Source of the DNA: Pseudomonas fluvialis
GTDB taxonomy: Bacteria > Pseudomonadota > Gammaproteobacteria > Pseudomonadales > Pseudomonadaceae
Assembly (NCBI RefSeq): GCF_002234375.1
Contig: NZ_NMQV01000006.1
Coordinates: 17,935 to 81,934 of the forward strand
DNA length: 64,000 nucleotides
Reading direction: 5' to 3'
Every line of letters starts with the position of its first letter. Position 1 is the stretch's first letter. Below the pieces are notes generated by a model. The model made no database searches, was not told where the DNA came from, and saw only the letters and a list, made by a program, of their open reading frames with translations. Below are positions 8,574-17,697 of the stretch, in pieces. The translations under genes and the position numbers were made by a program.

Positions 8574-9614
8574 ATGCCCCGCCCTCGCCGCAGTGCCGTC
8601 AGCGTGCAGTTGCTCATCCAGTATGGCCTGGACCACGGTTTGCCTCTTGAAGCCTGCCTGCAGGGAACCGGCCTGGACTGGCAGCAACTGGCCGACCCCT
8701 CTGCGGAAGTCGAGGCCGAGCAGGAGTTGCAGCTGGTCGCCAACCTGCTGAAGGGGTGCCAGGCCGGGCCTGGTTTTGGTTTGCCGCTGGGCCGCCGCTA
8801 TCCGCTGAACAGCTATGGCATCTGGGGCTTTGCCCTGCTCTCCAGCCCCACCTATGGCGACGCTGCCCGCCTGGGGCTGCGTTACCTGGACCTGACCTAC
8901 GCCTTCCATGCCATGCAGCTGGAGGTGCACGGCGATGAAGCGCACCTGCTGCTCGATGACCGGGATATTCCCGCAGCGTTGCGCGGTTTTTTACTGGAGC
9001 GCGACCTGGCCGGCATGCTCCAGGTGCTGCGCGAGGTACTGGGTGGGGAGCCACCCCTGCTGCGCATCGAATTGCGCCTGCCGGCATCGGACAACGCGGA
9101 GCGCTATCGCCATGAACTGGGCCTGCTGCCGCTGTTTGCCCAGGCCGAAAACCGCTGCGTGTTTCCGCGCGCCCTGCTCGACCGTCCGCTGGCCGCCGCC
9201 AACCCGCACACCGTGCAGCTCTGCGAAGAACATTGTCAGCGCCTGCTGGCCAAACGCAGCCAGCACAGCGGACTGGCCGGGCAGATCCGCCGCCTGCTGC
9301 TGGAGCGCCCCGGACGCCTGCCGAGCATGGAGCAGCTGGCCGCCACCCTGCACATCAGCTCACGCACCCTGCGCCGTCGTCTGGACGAAGAAGGCTGCCA
9401 TTTCCGCCTGTTGCTCGACGAAGTGCGCCAGACCCTCGCCGAAGAACTGCTCGCCACCGGCGGGCTGACGCTGGAAGAGATTGCCGAACGCCTGGGCTAC
9501 GGCGAGGTATCCAACTTCATCCATGCCTTCAAGCGCTGGAAAGGCCTGGCGCCGCGGCGTTACCAGCGCGAGCAGTCCGCACGCCAGCGCCCTGGCGCCA
9601 GCCGCCGGGCATGA
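8574..9614 (+). CDS. AraC-family transcriptional regulator (arabinose-binding-domain type, VirS/OruR-like)
   Basis: 346 residues. The N-terminal ~200 residues (MPRPRRSAVSVQLLIQYGLDHGLPLE...) match the long sensor domain found in VirS/OruR-type AraC regulators; the C-terminal ~90 residues carry two helix-turn-helix motifs (SMEQLAATLHISSRTLRRRLDEEG and TLEEIAERLGYGEVSNFIHAFKRWKG). Start set at 8574 (MPRPRRS); upstream in-frame starts lie inside the monooxygenase promoter region. It is transcribed divergently from the monooxygenase with 94 bp between starts, so it very likely controls that operon and itself from this gap. Confidence 0.88.
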   Translation: MPRPRRSAVSVQLLIQYGLDHGLPLEACLQGTGLDWQQLADPSAEVEAEQELQLVANLLKGCQAGPGFGLPLGRRYPLNSYGIWGFALLSSPTYGDAARLGLRYLDLTYAFHAMQLEVHGDEAHLLLDDRDIPAALRGFLLERDLAGMLQVLREVLGGEPPLLRIELRLPASDNAERYRHELGLLPLFAQAENRCVFPRALLDRPLAAANPHTVQLCEEHCQRLLAKRSQHSGLAGQIRRLLLERPGRLPSMEQLAATLHISSRTLRRRLDEEGCHFRLLLDEVRQTLAEELLATGGLTLEEIAERLGYGEVSNFIHAFKRWKGLAPRRYQREQSARQRPGASRRA

Positions 9615-9615
9615 A

Positions 9616-9637
9616 AAAGCCCGCCGAAGCGGGCTTT
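9616..9637. terminator. Bidirectional intrinsic terminator between AraC gene and htpG
   Basis: AAAGCCCGC-CGAA-GCGGGCTTT, a 9-bp perfect stem with A and T runs on its two sides, placed between two convergent genes, so it can serve both. Confidence 0.85.
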
Positions 9638-9654
9638 CTCGTACAGGCTGACGG

Positions 9655-11559
9655 TCAGGCGGACAACTCGACCAGCAGCTTGTTGAGGCGACGCACGTAG
9701 CTGGCCGGGTCCTTCAGGCTATCGCCCGCCGCCAGCGCTGCCTGATCGAAGAGGATGTGCGAAAGGTCGGCAAAGCGATCCTCGTCCGGTTCACCATCCA
9801 GTTTCTCGATCAACGGATGCCCCGGGTTGAACTCGAAGATCGGCTTGGACTCGGGCACCTTCTGCCCGCTGGCCTCGAGGATCTGGCGCATCTGCAAGCC
9901 CAGGTCCTGCTCACCAATGGCCAGGATGGCCGGCGAATCGGTCAGGCGATGCGACACACGCACCTCGGCGACCTGCTCACCCAGCACCCCCTTGAGGCGC
10001 TCGATCAGTCCTTCCTTGGCCTTGGCGATCTCTTCCTGGGCTTTCTTGTCCTCTTCCGAGTCCAGCGAGCCGAGGTCCAGATCACCACGCGCCACATCGA
10101 CGAACTGCTTACCGTCGAACTCAGTCAGGTAGCTCATCAGCCACTCGTCGATGCGGTCGGTGAGCAGCAGCACCTCGATACCTTTCTTGCGGAACACTTC
10201 CAGGTGCGGGCTGTTCTTGATCTGTGCGTAGCTTTCGCCGGTCAGGTAGTAGAGCTTGTCCTGACCATCCTTGAGGCGCGCCACATAGTCGGCCAGCGCC
10301 ACACACTGCTCCTCGCCGTCGCCGGCGGTGGAGGCGAAACGCAACAGGCCGGCGATCTTTTCCTTGTTGGCGAAGTCTTCCGCCGGGCCTTCCTTGAGCA
10401 CCTGGCCAAAGGCCTTCCAGAAGGTCTTGTAATCGTCGGGCTTGTCCTTGGCGAGCTTCTCCAGCATGTCCAGCACGCGCTTGGTCAGCGCCGACTTCAT
10501 CGAGTCGATCACCGGGTCCTTCTGCAGAATTTCCCGCGAGACGTTCAGCGACAGGTCGTTGGAGTCGACCACGCCCTTGATGAAGCGCAGGTACAGCGGC
10601 AGGAACTGGTCGGCCTGGTCCATGATGAACACGCGCTGCACATACAGCTTGAGGCCCTTGGGCGCTTCGCGGTGGTACAGGTCGAACGGTGCGCGGGCCG
10701 GCACGTAGAGCAGCGAGGTGTACTCCAGCTTGCCCTCGACCTTGTTGTGGCTCCAGCTCAGCGGGTTCTCGAAGTCATGGCCGACATGCTTGTAGAACTC
10801 CTGGTACTCCTCGTCCTTGACCTCGCTGCGCGGACGCGTCCACAGCGCGCTGGCACGGTTGACGGTTTCCCACTCCGGCTCAGCCGGCTTGTCCTTCTCC
10901 TCGCCGTAGTGCTCTTTCGGCAACTCGATGGGCAGGGCAATGTGATCGGAATACTTCTTGACGATATTGCGCAGGCGCCAGCCGTCGGCGAACTCTTCCT
11001 CGCCACTTTTCAGGTGCAGGACGATGCGCGTGCCACGCTCGGGCTTGTCGATGGTCGCAACCTGGAAATCCCCTTCCCCCTTGCTCGACCAGTGCACACC
11101 CTCGCTGGCCGGACTGCCGGCACGCCGGCTGTACACATCGACCTGCTCGGCAACGATGAACGCCGAATAGAAGCCCACGCCGAACTGGCCGATCAGCTGC
11201 GAGTCCTTCTTCTGGTCGCCGGTAAGGTTCTTCATGAAGTCGGCGGTACCCGACTTGGCGATGGTGCCGAGGTGGGCGATCACCTCCTCGCGATTCATGC
11301 CAATACCGTTGTCTTCGAGGGTGACGGTCTTGGCCTCTTTATCGAAGGACAGGCGAATCTTCAGCGGATCACCGCCTTCGAGCAGCTCAGGCTTGGCCAG
11401 CGCTTCGAAGCGCAATTTGTCGGCCGCATCGGAGGCATTGGAAATCAGCTCACGGAGGAAGATTTCCTTGTTCGAGTACAGCGAATGGATCATCAGGTGC
11501 AGCAGCTGCTTCACCTCGGTCTGGAAGCCCAGGGTCTCTTTTTGAGTTTCCACACTCAT
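9655..11559 (-). CDS. htpG: Molecular chaperone HtpG (Hsp90)
   Basis: 634 residues, the usual length for bacterial Hsp90. Recognisable blocks: [38 protein letters not shown], the ATP-lid region [19 protein letters not shown], and the middle domain SREILQ. It is a homodimeric ATP-dependent cytoplasmic chaperone. A convincing sigma-32 promoter (CTTGAAA-N13-CCCCATTT) lies about 50 bp upstream of the ATG, so heat-shock induction is expected. Confidence 0.98.
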   Translation of the reverse strand: MSVETQKETLGFQTEVKQLLHLMIHSLYSNKEIFLRELISNASDAADKLRFEALAKPELLEGGDPLKIRLSFDKEAKTVTLEDNGIGMNREEVIAHLGTIAKSGTADFMKNLTGDQKKDSQLIGQFGVGFYSAFIVAEQVDVYSRRAGSPASEGVHWSSKGEGDFQVATIDKPERGTRIVLHLKSGEEEFADGWRLRNIVKKYSDHIALPIELPKEHYGEEKDKPAEPEWETVNRASALWTRPRSEVKDEEYQEFYKHVGHDFENPLSWSHNKVEGKLEYTSLLYVPARAPFDLYHREAPKGLKLYVQRVFIMDQADQFLPLYLRFIKGVVDSNDLSLNVSREILQKDPVIDSMKSALTKRVLDMLEKLAKDKPDDYKTFWKAFGQVLKEGPAEDFANKEKIAGLLRFASTAGDGEEQCVALADYVARLKDGQDKLYYLTGESYAQIKNSPHLEVFRKKGIEVLLLTDRIDEWLMSYLTEFDGKQFVDVARGDLDLGSLDSEEDKKAQEEIAKAKEGLIERLKGVLGEQVAEVRVSHRLTDSPAILAIGEQDLGLQMRQILEASGQKVPESKPIFEFNPGHPLIEKLDGEPDEDRFADLSHILFDQAALAAGDSLKDPASYVRRLNKLLVELSA

Positions 11560-11609
11560 GCTCGTCTAACTCCACGATGACAAAGCCGCTTCTGCGGCGG
11601 ATGTCATGC

Positions 11610-11637
11610 AAATGGGGGCTAGCCGAGTTTTTTCAAG
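11610..11637 (-). promoter_or_regulatory. Sigma-32 heat-shock promoter of htpG
   Basis: Read on the minus strand, CTTGAAA (11637-11631) is followed after 13 bases by CCCCATTT (11617-11610). This matches the E. coli RpoH consensus CTTGAAA-N11-16-CCCCATNT almost perfectly. It ends about 50 bp before the htpG start and begins 2 bp after the upstream gene's stop codon. Confidence 0.85.
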
Positions 11638-11639
11638 GC

Positions 11640-12881
11640 TCAGGGCTCGAGCAATTCGATGCTGCGGATGTCTTCCGGACGCAACTGGAAAGTCGCCTCA
11701 TCGGTACCGCTGAGGGTCTGGCGAATCACCACCTCACCGCGCGTATTGACGCCATCGAAGCGCCCCTGCGCCTGACGACCGGTAAGCGTCCGCGCCCGCA
11801 CCTGCAGGTTGTGGTAGTGATTGGGGTTGAGCAGCAGACGCTGCAGGGTGAAACGCAGGCGCCGATCGACCGAGCGCTGTACCCGTGGCGCGACCTGCAG
11901 CTGTGCAGCCGCTGGCGCTGTGGGTGTTACCTGTGCCGCCGGCAGCGCCGGGTAATGGTCATCGAGCACCTGCCAGCCGCGCGCCTGCTTGCTTAGCTGC
12001 ACCTGCAGCTGCTGGCTTTGCCCGTCGACCAGGGCGGTTACCGGCAGATCGAGCTTGCCCGCAGAGAAATCGCTGACATTCAGGTCGGCCAGGCTCACCG
12101 CACGCGTGGCAAAGCGGCGCTGCAGGTAATCACGCAGCACATAGGCCAGGGTGTCTTCGCTGTCATGGCTAAGATCAACCCGGCCATCCCGGTAACGCAG
12201 CCGATCGCTGTACAGCTCGATCCGCCCGCTGAGATTGGTAGCCAGCGACCTCGGCAAGACCAGATGGAAGTCGCCAACGTAGCGATTGGGTGCCTGCGCC
12301 TGCAAGTCCAGGTGCAGGGTGTAGCCGCGTTGCAACATGCGCGCTTCGGGCAGGTCCTGTTCGGGCAGCAGCCAGCTGATTTCCACCAGCGGCCGAGGCG
12401 CAGGGTCATCCGGCAGCAGGCTCAGCTTAAGCTGCGGGCCAGGCTGGCCATCCAGACGAATCTGCACCTCACGACGGGCGAAGAAATCCCCGCCTTCGCG
12501 CAGGCTGAGCACACCATCGATCAGTTCGGCATGCTGGGGACGGAACGGCTGACCATTAAGCTCGCCGTTCAGGCGGATATCCAGGCTGCCAGGTGCCTGT
12601 TGCTCCGCTTCCATCCACTGCAGGCTGAGGATGGCCTGCAGGCGCTCGGCATCCTGGCTGGCCAGCAGGGTCACGCCGACAATCAACGGGATAATCCCCA
12701 GCGCGCCAAGCAGCACAGCCTTGCGGGCTTGCCGCCAGTAGCGCAGCAGATAGATCAGGGTAATCGGCGGCAGCAGGCTACCCAGCCCCCAGAACAGGCT
12801 GGTGGAGAATGCCATGCGTATCAGCCAGATCAACCCGAGCAACATGAGCATCAGGCCAGCGAGAATCAGCAGGGCATCCAT
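11640..12881 (-). CDS. Conserved membrane-anchored protein of unknown function
   Basis: 413 residues. Three hydrophobic segments occupy the first ~85 residues (MDALLILAGLMLMLLGLIWLI; LFWGLGSLLPPITLIYLL; AVLLGALGIIPLIVGVTLLA). The remaining ~330 residues are soluble, beta-rich and probably periplasmic (e.g. LDIRLNGELNGQP, YVGDFHLVLPRSLATNLSGRIELYSDRLRY), ending in RPEDIRSIELLEP. I do not recognise a named family. It lies upstream of htpG on the same strand but is separated from it by the htpG heat-shock promoter. Function unknown; the reading frame is well supported by length and lack of competing frames. Confidence 0.75.
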   Translation of the reverse strand: MDALLILAGLMLMLLGLIWLIRMAFSTSLFWGLGSLLPPITLIYLLRYWRQARKAVLLGALGIIPLIVGVTLLASQDAERLQAILSLQWMEAEQQAPGSLDIRLNGELNGQPFRPQHAELIDGVLSLREGGDFFARREVQIRLDGQPGPQLKLSLLPDDPAPRPLVEISWLLPEQDLPEARMLQRGYTLHLDLQAQAPNRYVGDFHLVLPRSLATNLSGRIELYSDRLRYRDGRVDLSHDSEDTLAYVLRDYLQRRFATRAVSLADLNVSDFSAGKLDLPVTALVDGQSQQLQVQLSKQARGWQVLDDHYPALPAAQVTPTAPAAAQLQVAPRVQRSVDRRLRFTLQRLLLNPNHYHNLQVRARTLTGRQAQGRFDGVNTRGEVVIRQTLSGTDEATFQLRPEDIRSIELLEP

Positions 12882-12902
12882 CCATTCGGTCCTAGGTCGT
12901 GA

Positions 12903-13349
12903 TCAGGGTTCGTCCACCTTGAAGTGCGCCCGTGCCGTGGCAATCGGTTCACTCTGGGTAGTCTGCCAGGCGGTGATGGCGACATTGGCCACACGGCGGC
13001 CCTGGCGCCACACCTGGCATTGCACATAGGTGTCACGATAATGGCCGGCGCGCAGGTAATCTATCGAGAAGTCGATGATTTTCGGTAAATGTGGAATTTC
13101 CATGAACATCACCAGGTGCAGCATGGCGGAGTGTTCCATGAACCCGGCGATGACCCCGCCATGGATGGCCGGCAGGATCGGATTACCGATATTGTCCTGG
13201 CTGGCCGGCAGGCGGAACACCATGTCGTCCCCCAGGCGCAGGCACTGGATACCGATCAGCCGGGCATAGGGAATCATGCTGATCAGGCTGTCGTAGTTGT
13301 TGTCGGTATGCGCCTGGCGCACCAGCGCGTTGAGTTCCAGCGGCGTCAT
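12903..13349 (-). CDS. Hotdog-fold thioesterase (PaaI/YiiD type), second of a tandem pair
   Basis: 148 residues with the PaaI-like motif HGGVIAGFMEHSAMLHLV, where the conserved His-Gly-Gly and the acidic residue of the following helix form the active site of this fold; IIDFSIDYLRAG matches the typical central strand. It starts within the stop of the upstream paralogue (4-bp overlap 13346-13349), so the two are coupled. The pair may form a heteromer or have divided substrate ranges; the acyl-CoA substrate cannot be read from sequence. Confidence 0.85.
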   Translation of the reverse strand: MTPLELNALVRQAHTDNNYDSLISMIPYARLIGIQCLRLGDDMVFRLPASQDNIGNPILPAIHGGVIAGFMEHSAMLHLVMFMEIPHLPKIIDFSIDYLRAGHYRDTYVQCQVWRQGRRVANVAITAWQTTQSEPIATARAHFKVDEP

Positions 13350-13822
13350 TGGCCACCTCCCTGGATCTGTTGCTTGAGCAGGCCATCACCCTGCGCCCCC
13401 TTGCCCATGCGCATGAAAGCCCCGACCACGTGAGCAATGGGCTGTGCCGGATCATCCTGATAGGCATAGCCACGGGTAAAGATCACGTTGGGCGTCACCC
13501 GGTAACACTCGGCAAAACCGTAGACGTCCTTACCCGGTTCGGCGGCATGCATATGATCGATACGCAGGTCCAGGGTCGGACAGATCTCGAACTCTGGCAG
13601 CACACAGACGGTGGAAATACCGCAGGTGGTATCCAGCAGCGCGCTCAAGGCCCCCCCATGAATCACCCCGGTTTCCGGGTTGCCTACGATATGCGGGCTA
13701 TACGGCAACAACAGGGTCAGGCCGCTCGCCCTGACCTCATGCACACGCATACCCAGCACCTGGCAATGGCGCAGCGCACCCAAAAAACGCTCGGCGCGGG
13801 CGCGCATATCCTGCTCGCTCAT
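13346..13822 (-). CDS. Hotdog-fold thioesterase (PaaI type), first of a tandem pair
   Basis: 158 residues. The motif ETGVIHGGALSALLDTTCGIS is the classical PaaI active-site segment (Asn/Asp-Gly-His-Gly-Gly then acidic helix), and LDLRIDHMHAAEPGKDVYG is the usual second block. Start at 13822 (MSEQDMRARAERF) is preceded by an AGGAG ribosome binding site on the minus strand. Cotranscribed with the overlapping 148-aa thioesterase. Substrate unknown. Confidence 0.87.
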   Translation of the reverse strand: MSEQDMRARAERFLGALRHCQVLGMRVHEVRASGLTLLLPYSPHIVGNPETGVIHGGALSALLDTTCGISTVCVLPEFEICPTLDLRIDHMHAAEPGKDVYGFAECYRVTPNVIFTRGYAYQDDPAQPIAHVVGAFMRMGKGAQGDGLLKQQIQGGGQ

Positions 13823-13939
13823 CGTCGTTACTCCTGGCGATTGCGGAAAAGGCGCGCATCATAGCCTGCCAGCGCACCCGGCTGAACTCTACAAGGGGCG
13901 CAGGGGTATACTGGCGCCTTGTCTGACCAAGGAGTTCGC

Positions 13940-14665
13940 ATGCTGACCCTGCCCTCACACGCCGCGCATTTTCTTGCCCTAGGCTGGTTCCTCGCCTGCT
14001 GGATCGGCTACAGCTACTACGCCGAATGGCGCGGGCGCGATACCGCCTGCCTGGCCTCGGTGCTGCACCTGTATCGTCAGGACTGGATGCGTCGCTTGCT
14101 GCTGCGGGAAAACCGCATTGCCGATGCCAGCGTGATCGGCAATCTGGAGCGCAATGCCTCGTTTTTTGCCTCCAGCACGCTGCTGATCCTGGCCGGTATC
14201 CTCACCGTACTCGGCGCCACCGATCGCGCGGTCTCGGTGCTCGCCGACCTGCCACTGGTCCAGCCGGCCACACGCAGTATTTCCGAGCTCAAGCTGCTTG
14301 GCATGGCGACCATCTTTGTCTACGCCTTCTTCACCTTCAGCTGGTGCATGCGCCAGTACAACTTCGCCTCGGTTCTGATCGGTGCCGCGCCGATGATGGG
14401 CGAGCGCAACGTCAGCGAAATCGAGCGCAAGCATTTCGCCGAGCGCGCCGCACAGGTCATCTCCCTGGCGGCGCACCAGTTCAACCAGGGCCTGCGCAGT
14501 TACTACTTCGGCCTGGCCATGCTGGCCTGGTTCATCAATCCCTGGCTGTTCATGCTGACAACCACCGGCGTGGTACTGGTGCTCTACCGTCGCGAGTTCC
14601 ATTCCAAGGTGCTGCAGGTGATGGTGTTCACCCCGACCAGCGTCGAGCCGCCCAGCGACAAGTAG
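13940..14665 (+). CDS. DUF599 family membrane protein
   Basis: 241 residues with about four transmembrane segments (HFLALGWFLACWIGYSYYAEW; FFASSTLLILAGILTVLGA; LLGMATIFVYAFFTFSWCM; FNPWLFMLTTTGVVLVLYRREF-like end). The ERNASFFASSTLL stretch and overall layout fit DUF599. AAGGAG ends 5 bases before the ATG and fixes the start. No function is known for the family. It ends 17 bp from the convergent ammonium transporter. Confidence 0.8.
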   Translation: MLTLPSHAAHFLALGWFLACWIGYSYYAEWRGRDTACLASVLHLYRQDWMRRLLLRENRIADASVIGNLERNASFFASSTLLILAGILTVLGATDRAVSVLADLPLVQPATRSISELKLLGMATIFVYAFFTFSWCMRQYNFASVLIGAAPMMGERNVSEIERKHFAERAAQVISLAAHQFNQGLRSYYFGLAMLAWFINPWLFMLTTTGVVLVLYRREFHSKVLQVMVFTPTSVEPPSDK

Positions 14666-14681
14666 GCGGCCCCAGCACTAC

Positions 14682-15890
14682 TCAGTCGTGACCGTTGGCG
14701 CCGATTTTGTGGATCGACAGGTCGGCGCCGTAATACTCCTCTTCCTGACTGAGGCGCAGCCCCATGCTCACCTTGAGCAGGCCATAGACCAGCAGGCCAC
14801 CGCCCAGGGCGATCAGCAACCCGGCCAGACTGCCCAGCAACTGGCTCGCCAGGCTCACGCCACCCAGCCCACCCAGCGCCTGCTGGCCAAATACGCCGCA
14901 GGCGATACCACCCCACAACCCGCACAGGCCGTGCAGCGGCCAGACGCCCAACACGTCATCGATTTTCCAGCGCACCTGAGTCGCGGTAAACGCCCAGACA
15001 AACAACGCTCCGGCCACCAGCCCCGTGGCCAGTGCGCCCAGCGGGTGCATCAGGTCGGAGCCGGCACATACCGCCACCAGTCCGGCCAACGGGCCGTTAT
15101 GCAGGAAGCCCGGGTCATTACGCCCCACCAGGAGTGCCGCCAATGTACCGCCGACCATGGCCAGCAAGGAGTTGACCGCCACCAGGCCGCTGATGCCCTC
15201 CAGGGTCTGCGCACTCATCACGTTGAAACCGAACCAGCCAACGATAAGCACCCAGGAGCCCAACGCCAGGAACGGAATACTCGAGGGCGCGAAAGCCACC
15301 AAGCGGCCATCACGGTAACGTCCATCACGCGGCCCCAACAGAAGAATGGCGGCGAGGGCCAACCAGCCGCCCATGCCATGCACGACGACCGATCCGGCGA
15401 AATCATGGAAAGGATGGCCAAAACGCTCACTGAGCCAGTCTTGCACACCAAAATTGCCATTCCAGGCCAGCCCTTCGAAGAAGGGATAAACCAGCGCGAC
15501 AATCAGCAAGGTGGCGCAGAGTTGCGGATAAAAACGCGCGCGCTCGGCAATACCACCGGAAATGATGGCCGGGATAGCCGCGGCAAAGGTCAACAGGAAG
15601 AAGAACTTGACCAGCGCATAGCCCTGGTTTTCCACCAGACTGGCCGCTGGATCAAAGAAACTTACCCCGTAAGCCAGCCAGTAACCGACAAAGAAGTAAG
15701 CCAATGCCGAAACAGCGAAATCACTGATGATCTTCGACAGGGCATTGACCTGGTTCTTCTGACGCACCGTCCCCACTTCAAGGAAGGCAAAGCCGGCATG
15801 CATGGCCAAGACCATGACCGCGCCCAGCAGGATGAACAGGGTGTTGGCGCTGTGCGTCAGATTGAGCACCGCAACATTGAGGTTATCCAT
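14682..15890 (-). CDS. amt: Ammonium transporter (Amt/Rh family)
   Basis: 402 residues, eleven predicted transmembrane helices. Family landmarks are visible: the signature region DFAGSVVVHGMGG (first pore His), the Phe-gate neighbourhood, GWFGFNVMSA and the second pore region PLHGLCGLWGGIACGVFG. It moves ammonium across the inner membrane. I chose the start at 15890 (MDNLNVAVLNLTHSANTLF), with GGGAG upstream. Unlike many proteobacterial amtB genes it has no glnK beside it here. A possible sigma-54 promoter lies upstream. Confidence 0.92.
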   Translation of the reverse strand: MDNLNVAVLNLTHSANTLFILLGAVMVLAMHAGFAFLEVGTVRQKNQVNALSKIISDFAVSALAYFFVGYWLAYGVSFFDPAASLVENQGYALVKFFFLLTFAAAIPAIISGGIAERARFYPQLCATLLIVALVYPFFEGLAWNGNFGVQDWLSERFGHPFHDFAGSVVVHGMGGWLALAAILLLGPRDGRYRDGRLVAFAPSSIPFLALGSWVLIVGWFGFNVMSAQTLEGISGLVAVNSLLAMVGGTLAALLVGRNDPGFLHNGPLAGLVAVCAGSDLMHPLGALATGLVAGALFVWAFTATQVRWKIDDVLGVWPLHGLCGLWGGIACGVFGQQALGGLGGVSLASQLLGSLAGLLIALGGGLLVYGLLKVSMGLRLSQEEEYYGADLSIHKIGANGHD

Positions 15891-15921
15891 GGTGAAAACA
15901 GACTCCCGAAAAAGCACCAAA

Positions 15922-15936
15922 GCAGCTCACTCACCA
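15922..15936 (-). promoter_or_regulatory. Possible sigma-54 (-24/-12) promoter of amt
   Basis: On the minus strand TGGTGAGTGAGCTGC carries GG and GC separated by exactly 10 bases, the invariant elements of RpoN promoters, about 32 bp before the amt start. The rest of the match to TGGCAC-N5-TTGC is poor, so this is a tentative call supported mainly by position and by known NtrC control of amt genes. Confidence 0.3.
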
Positions 15937-16258
15937 CCCAGAACGCACCAACATGCAGCCCAGGGACTCGTAAAAACCGCTCACCTCTTATCCCCGAACT
16001 CCTTCTCCAGGCTTGCAAGATTGGCGCTTAATTCTTTTATTTCAGTAGGTTAGATCGAACGCGAGGCATTCGATGGTTATCCGCAGCACAGCAATGGCGC
16101 ACACCAAGGCTTGCGCGCCCCACGGCAAAGCAAGGTGCGTACCAGCTTGTGCGCCAGCGCTGGGCGCGTCGCCCCCTCTTGCACCGCTCATGGGCAAGGC
16201 CGTAGTGTCACAAGCCCTGACAGGCAAGCCGCCTGACCACCTGTGACGAGGACTGCTT
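15937..16258. other. Intergenic region between amt and dgt
   Basis: About 320 bp between divergent genes. I see no credible reading frame or RNA gene. It contains GC-rich inverted stretches around 16090-16180 but no clear terminator. The GAGG at 16248-16251 is the ribosome binding site of dgt. Confidence 0.6.
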
Positions 16259-17590
16259 TTGCACTGGGACAGCCTGTTGAGCCGCGAACGCCTGGGTAAG
16301 GCCGCGCAAAGCCCCGAAGAGCTGGGGCGCAGCCCGTTTCACAAGGACCATGACCGGGTGATCTTCTCCGGCGCCTTTCGCCGCCTGGGACGCAAGACCC
16401 AGGTCCATCCGGTGTCCAGCAATGACCATATCCATACGCGTCTGACCCACTCCCTGGAGGTCGGCTGCGTCGGCCGCTCGCTGGGCATGCGGGTTGGCGA
16501 ACGCCTGCGTGACACCCTGCCAGAGTGGTGCAGCCCCGCCGACCTGGGCGTTATCGTGCAGTCGGCCTGTCTGGCCCATGACATCGGTAACCCACCCTTT
16601 GGGCATTCCGGCGAGGATGCCATTCGCCACTGGTTTGGCCAGGCCCTGCAACGCGGCTGGCTGGATGACCTGAGCGAGGCAGAACGTGCCGACTTTCTCA
16701 GCTTCGAGGGCAACGCCCAGGGCCTGCGCGTACTGACCCAACTGGAATACCACCAGTTCGACGGCGGCATGCGTCTGACTTATGCCACCCTCGGCAGCTA
16801 CCTGAAATACCCCTGGACGGCCCGCCACGCCGACGCCCTGGGCTACAAGAAACACAAGTTCGGCTGTTATCAGAGCGAGCTGCCACTGTTGCAACAGATC
16901 GCTCGGCAACTAGGCCTGCCACAGCTGGAAGAACAGCGCTGGGCACGTCACCCGCTGGTCTATCTGATGGAGGCGGCCGACGACATTTGCTATGGGCTGA
17001 TCGATCTGGAAGACGGCCTGGAAATGGAGCTGCTCGACTACAGCGAGGTGGAGGCCCTGCTGCTCGATCTGGTCGGCGACGACCTGCCGCAAACCTACCG
17101 CCAGCTCGGCCCGCAGGACTCGCGGCGGCGCAAGCTGGCCATCCTGCGCGGCAAGGCCATCGAGCACCTGAGCAATGCTGCCGCCGACGCCTTTGTCGCA
17201 CAGCAACACGCCCTGCTCGCCGGCCAGCTGAGCGGTGATCTGGTCGAACACCTGCATGGCCCGGCCAAGCGCTGCGTGCAACAGGCGAAATGCCTGGCGC
17301 GCGAGAAGATTTTCCACGACAAGCGCAAGACCCTGCATGAGATCGGCGCCTACACCACCCTGGAAATCCTTCTCAACGCCTTTTGTGGTGCCGCCCTGGA
17401 ACAACACGGCGGGCACAGCCCCTCTTTCAAGAATCGGCGCATCCTCGACCTGCTTGGACACAACGCGCCAGATCCTAGCTGGTCGCTTTACCAGTCCTTC
17501 CAGCGGGTGATCGACTTTATCGGCGGCATGACCGACAGCTATGCCACGGAAATGGCCAGGGAAATGACCGGTCGATCGAGCCCTGTCTGA
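16259..17590 (+). CDS. dgt: Deoxyguanosinetriphosphate triphosphohydrolase-like protein
   Basis: 443 residues of the HD superfamily. Metal-binding residues sit in [10 protein letters not shown] and [17 protein letters not shown]; a third Asp is in [15 protein letters not shown]. The enzyme cleaves dNTPs to nucleoside and tripolyphosphate, controlling nucleotide pools. The start is a TTG at 16259 with GAGG 7 bases upstream; the family normally starts W/M-D-x-L-L-S-x-x-R, which agrees ([12 protein letters not shown]). Downstream is a membrane HD-GYP gene with its own ribosome binding site. Confidence 0.92.
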   Translation: MHWDSLLSRERLGKAAQSPEELGRSPFHKDHDRVIFSGAFRRLGRKTQVHPVSSNDHIHTRLTHSLEVGCVGRSLGMRVGERLRDTLPEWCSPADLGVIVQSACLAHDIGNPPFGHSGEDAIRHWFGQALQRGWLDDLSEAERADFLSFEGNAQGLRVLTQLEYHQFDGGMRLTYATLGSYLKYPWTARHADALGYKKHKFGCYQSELPLLQQIARQLGLPQLEEQRWARHPLVYLMEAADDICYGLIDLEDGLEMELLDYSEVEALLLDLVGDDLPQTYRQLGPQDSRRRKLAILRGKAIEHLSNAAADAFVAQQHALLAGQLSGDLVEHLHGPAKRCVQQAKCLAREKIFHDKRKTLHEIGAYTTLEILLNAFCGAALEQHGGHSPSFKNRRILDLLGHNAPDPSWSLYQSFQRVIDFIGGMTDSYATEMAREMTGRSSPV

Positions 17591-17697
17591 GGTTTTTTTG
17601 CGTGACCTGACATCACGCCAGGTCACCGCCTGCTAGGCTTGCGCAACGCTGCCTACGCCCGGATGGCAGCATGACAGGGAATGCCCGGAGTCCATCA

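Noticed and set aside
9757..11580. Plus-strand frame of 607 codons opposite htpG
   Set aside because: Antisense shadow of htpG; no family motifs and no start signals.
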